From: Burkholderia cepacia ATCC 25416
GTDB lineage: Bacteria; Pseudomonadota; Gammaproteobacteria; Burkholderiales; Burkholderiaceae
Direction: 5' to 3'
Length of the DNA: 64,000 nucleotides
Assembly: GCF_001411495.1 (NCBI RefSeq)
Contig: NZ_CP012981.1
Location: 2,666,001-2,730,000 of the forward strand
A program made the translations under genes and the position numbers. Each line of letters starts with the position of its first letter. The first letter of the stretch is position 1. Under the pieces are notes generated by a model. It ran no database searches, had not been told where the DNA came from, and was given only the letters and a program-made list of their open reading frames with translations. Shown piece by piece: positions 63,453 through 64,000 of this stretch.

Positions 63453-64000
63453 ATGCTCGGGTTGGCTCCCAAATATCTGTCCTGGCTCTGGCAGGGCTTC
63501 CTGCTGACGCTCGGTCTCGCGGCCGCGTCGGCCGTCGCCGCGACCGCCGGCGGTCTGCTGCTCGCGGTCATGCGGCATGCGCGCGGCACGGCACCGCGCG
63601 CGGTAGCAGCCGCGTACGTCGTCACGTTCCGCAACACGCCGCTGCTCGTGCAGTTGCTGTTCTGGTATTTCGGTGTCGCGTCGCTGCTGCCCGACACGTG
63701 GGTCGCATGGCTGAACGCGCGCCATGCGTTGAGCATGGGTCCGTTCACGCTCGCATGGCCGTCGTTCGAATTCGTCGCGGGCTGGGTCGGGCTGAGCGCG
63801 TATACGGCCGCGTTCGTCGCGGAGGAATGCGAAGCCGGCCTGCGCGGCGTGCGGCGCGCGCAGCACGATGCGGCGGCCGCGCTCGGCCTCACGCCGATGC
63901 AGTCGCTGCGCTACGTGGTGCTGCCGCAGGCCGTGCGCATCGCGTTGCCGCCGCTGTTCGGCCAGTACATGAATCTCGTGAAGAACTCGTCGCTCGCGAT
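63453..64000 (+). CDS. Amino-acid ABC transporter permease, N-terminal part (3' end outside the window)
   Basis: The frame is open from the ATG at 63453 to the end of the window. It begins LGLAPKYLSWLWQGFLLTLG and has RNTPLLVQLLFWYFG, a hallmark of GlnP/HisM-type amino-acid permeases, and the coupling loop AQHDAAAALGLTPMQSLRYVVLP. It forms the channel for the binding protein upstream; a second permease and an ATPase should follow beyond the window. Confidence 0.93.
   Translation, partial: MLGLAPKYLSWLWQGFLLTLGLAAASAVAATAGGLLLAVMRHARGTAPRAVAAAYVVTFRNTPLLVQLLFWYFGVASLLPDTWVAWLNARHALSMGPFTLAWPSFEFVAGWVGLSAYTAAFVAEECEAGLRGVRRAQHDAAAALGLTPMQSLRYVVLPQAVRIALPPLFGQYMNLVKNSSLA

Noticed and set aside
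1..64000. CRISPR arrays, insertion sequences or a plasmid origin
   Set aside because: No regularly spaced direct repeats, no transposase-like frame, and no iteron cluster were seen in the window.

Overview
The window looks like a piece of a Burkholderia chromosome, most likely the Burkholderia cepacia complex. The reasons are the high-GC coding style, the gene content (sulfate/CysB cluster, NodIJ-type exporter, PrkA-YeaH-SpoVR set, agmatine cluster) and long antisense open frames typical of such genomes. No species marker is present, so the name is an inference.

Positions 1-8611 are the right end of a tailed prophage with a contractile-type baseplate. The order is: end of a baseplate J protein, a DUF2612 tail protein, a tail fibre protein, a DUF4376 protein, an exported repeat-bearing fibre-like protein, then a lysis cassette (small membrane proteins, GH19 endolysin, lipoprotein, lipase-like hydrolase). 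It closes with a short opposite-strand gene under a LexA-controlled promoter, and a 3' fragment of tRNA-His that reads as the attachment site. The intact tRNA-His and the integrase should lie left of the window.

Positions 8612-33490 are host chromosome with many short operons. An ORF-poor, lower-GC stretch follows the attachment site (8612-11000). After it come an acetyltransferase, lipoproteins, a DUF695/RraB protein, two VOC proteins, a GAF-GGDEF diguanylate cyclase, an exported phospholipase-D-like nuclease, an HxlR regulator divergent from a thioesterase, and an aldo-keto reductase. Next are an MHS transporter and M20 peptidase facing a LysR regulator, tRNA 2-selenouridine synthase overlapping a DUF318 permease, the NodIJ-type exporter, a universal stress protein, and lexA with an uncharacterised partner gene.

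Positions 33541-38826 hold a full sulfate import locus (sbp-cysT-cysW-cysA-cysB). Positions 39900-45705 hold a ribose-type operon (substrate-binding protein, ATPase, permease, LacI regulator, ribokinase) with a perfect LacI-family operator in front. A chemoreceptor follows. Positions 48299-53291 hold PrkA, YeaH and SpoVR, a stress and stationary-phase set.

Positions 53523-64000 hold an MHS transporter and then a polyamine cluster: a LysR regulator divergent from agmatine deiminase, N-carbamoylputrescine amidase, a PotF-like binding protein and a second agmatine deiminase carrying a Tat signal. Then come a rhomboid protease fused to a YVTN beta-propeller, and the start of an amino-acid ABC importer that runs off the window. 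The most unusual items are the exported agmatine deiminase cluster, the rhomboid-propeller fusion, the selU-permease pair, the prophage gene under a near-copy of the host lexA operator, and the small gene behind lexA.
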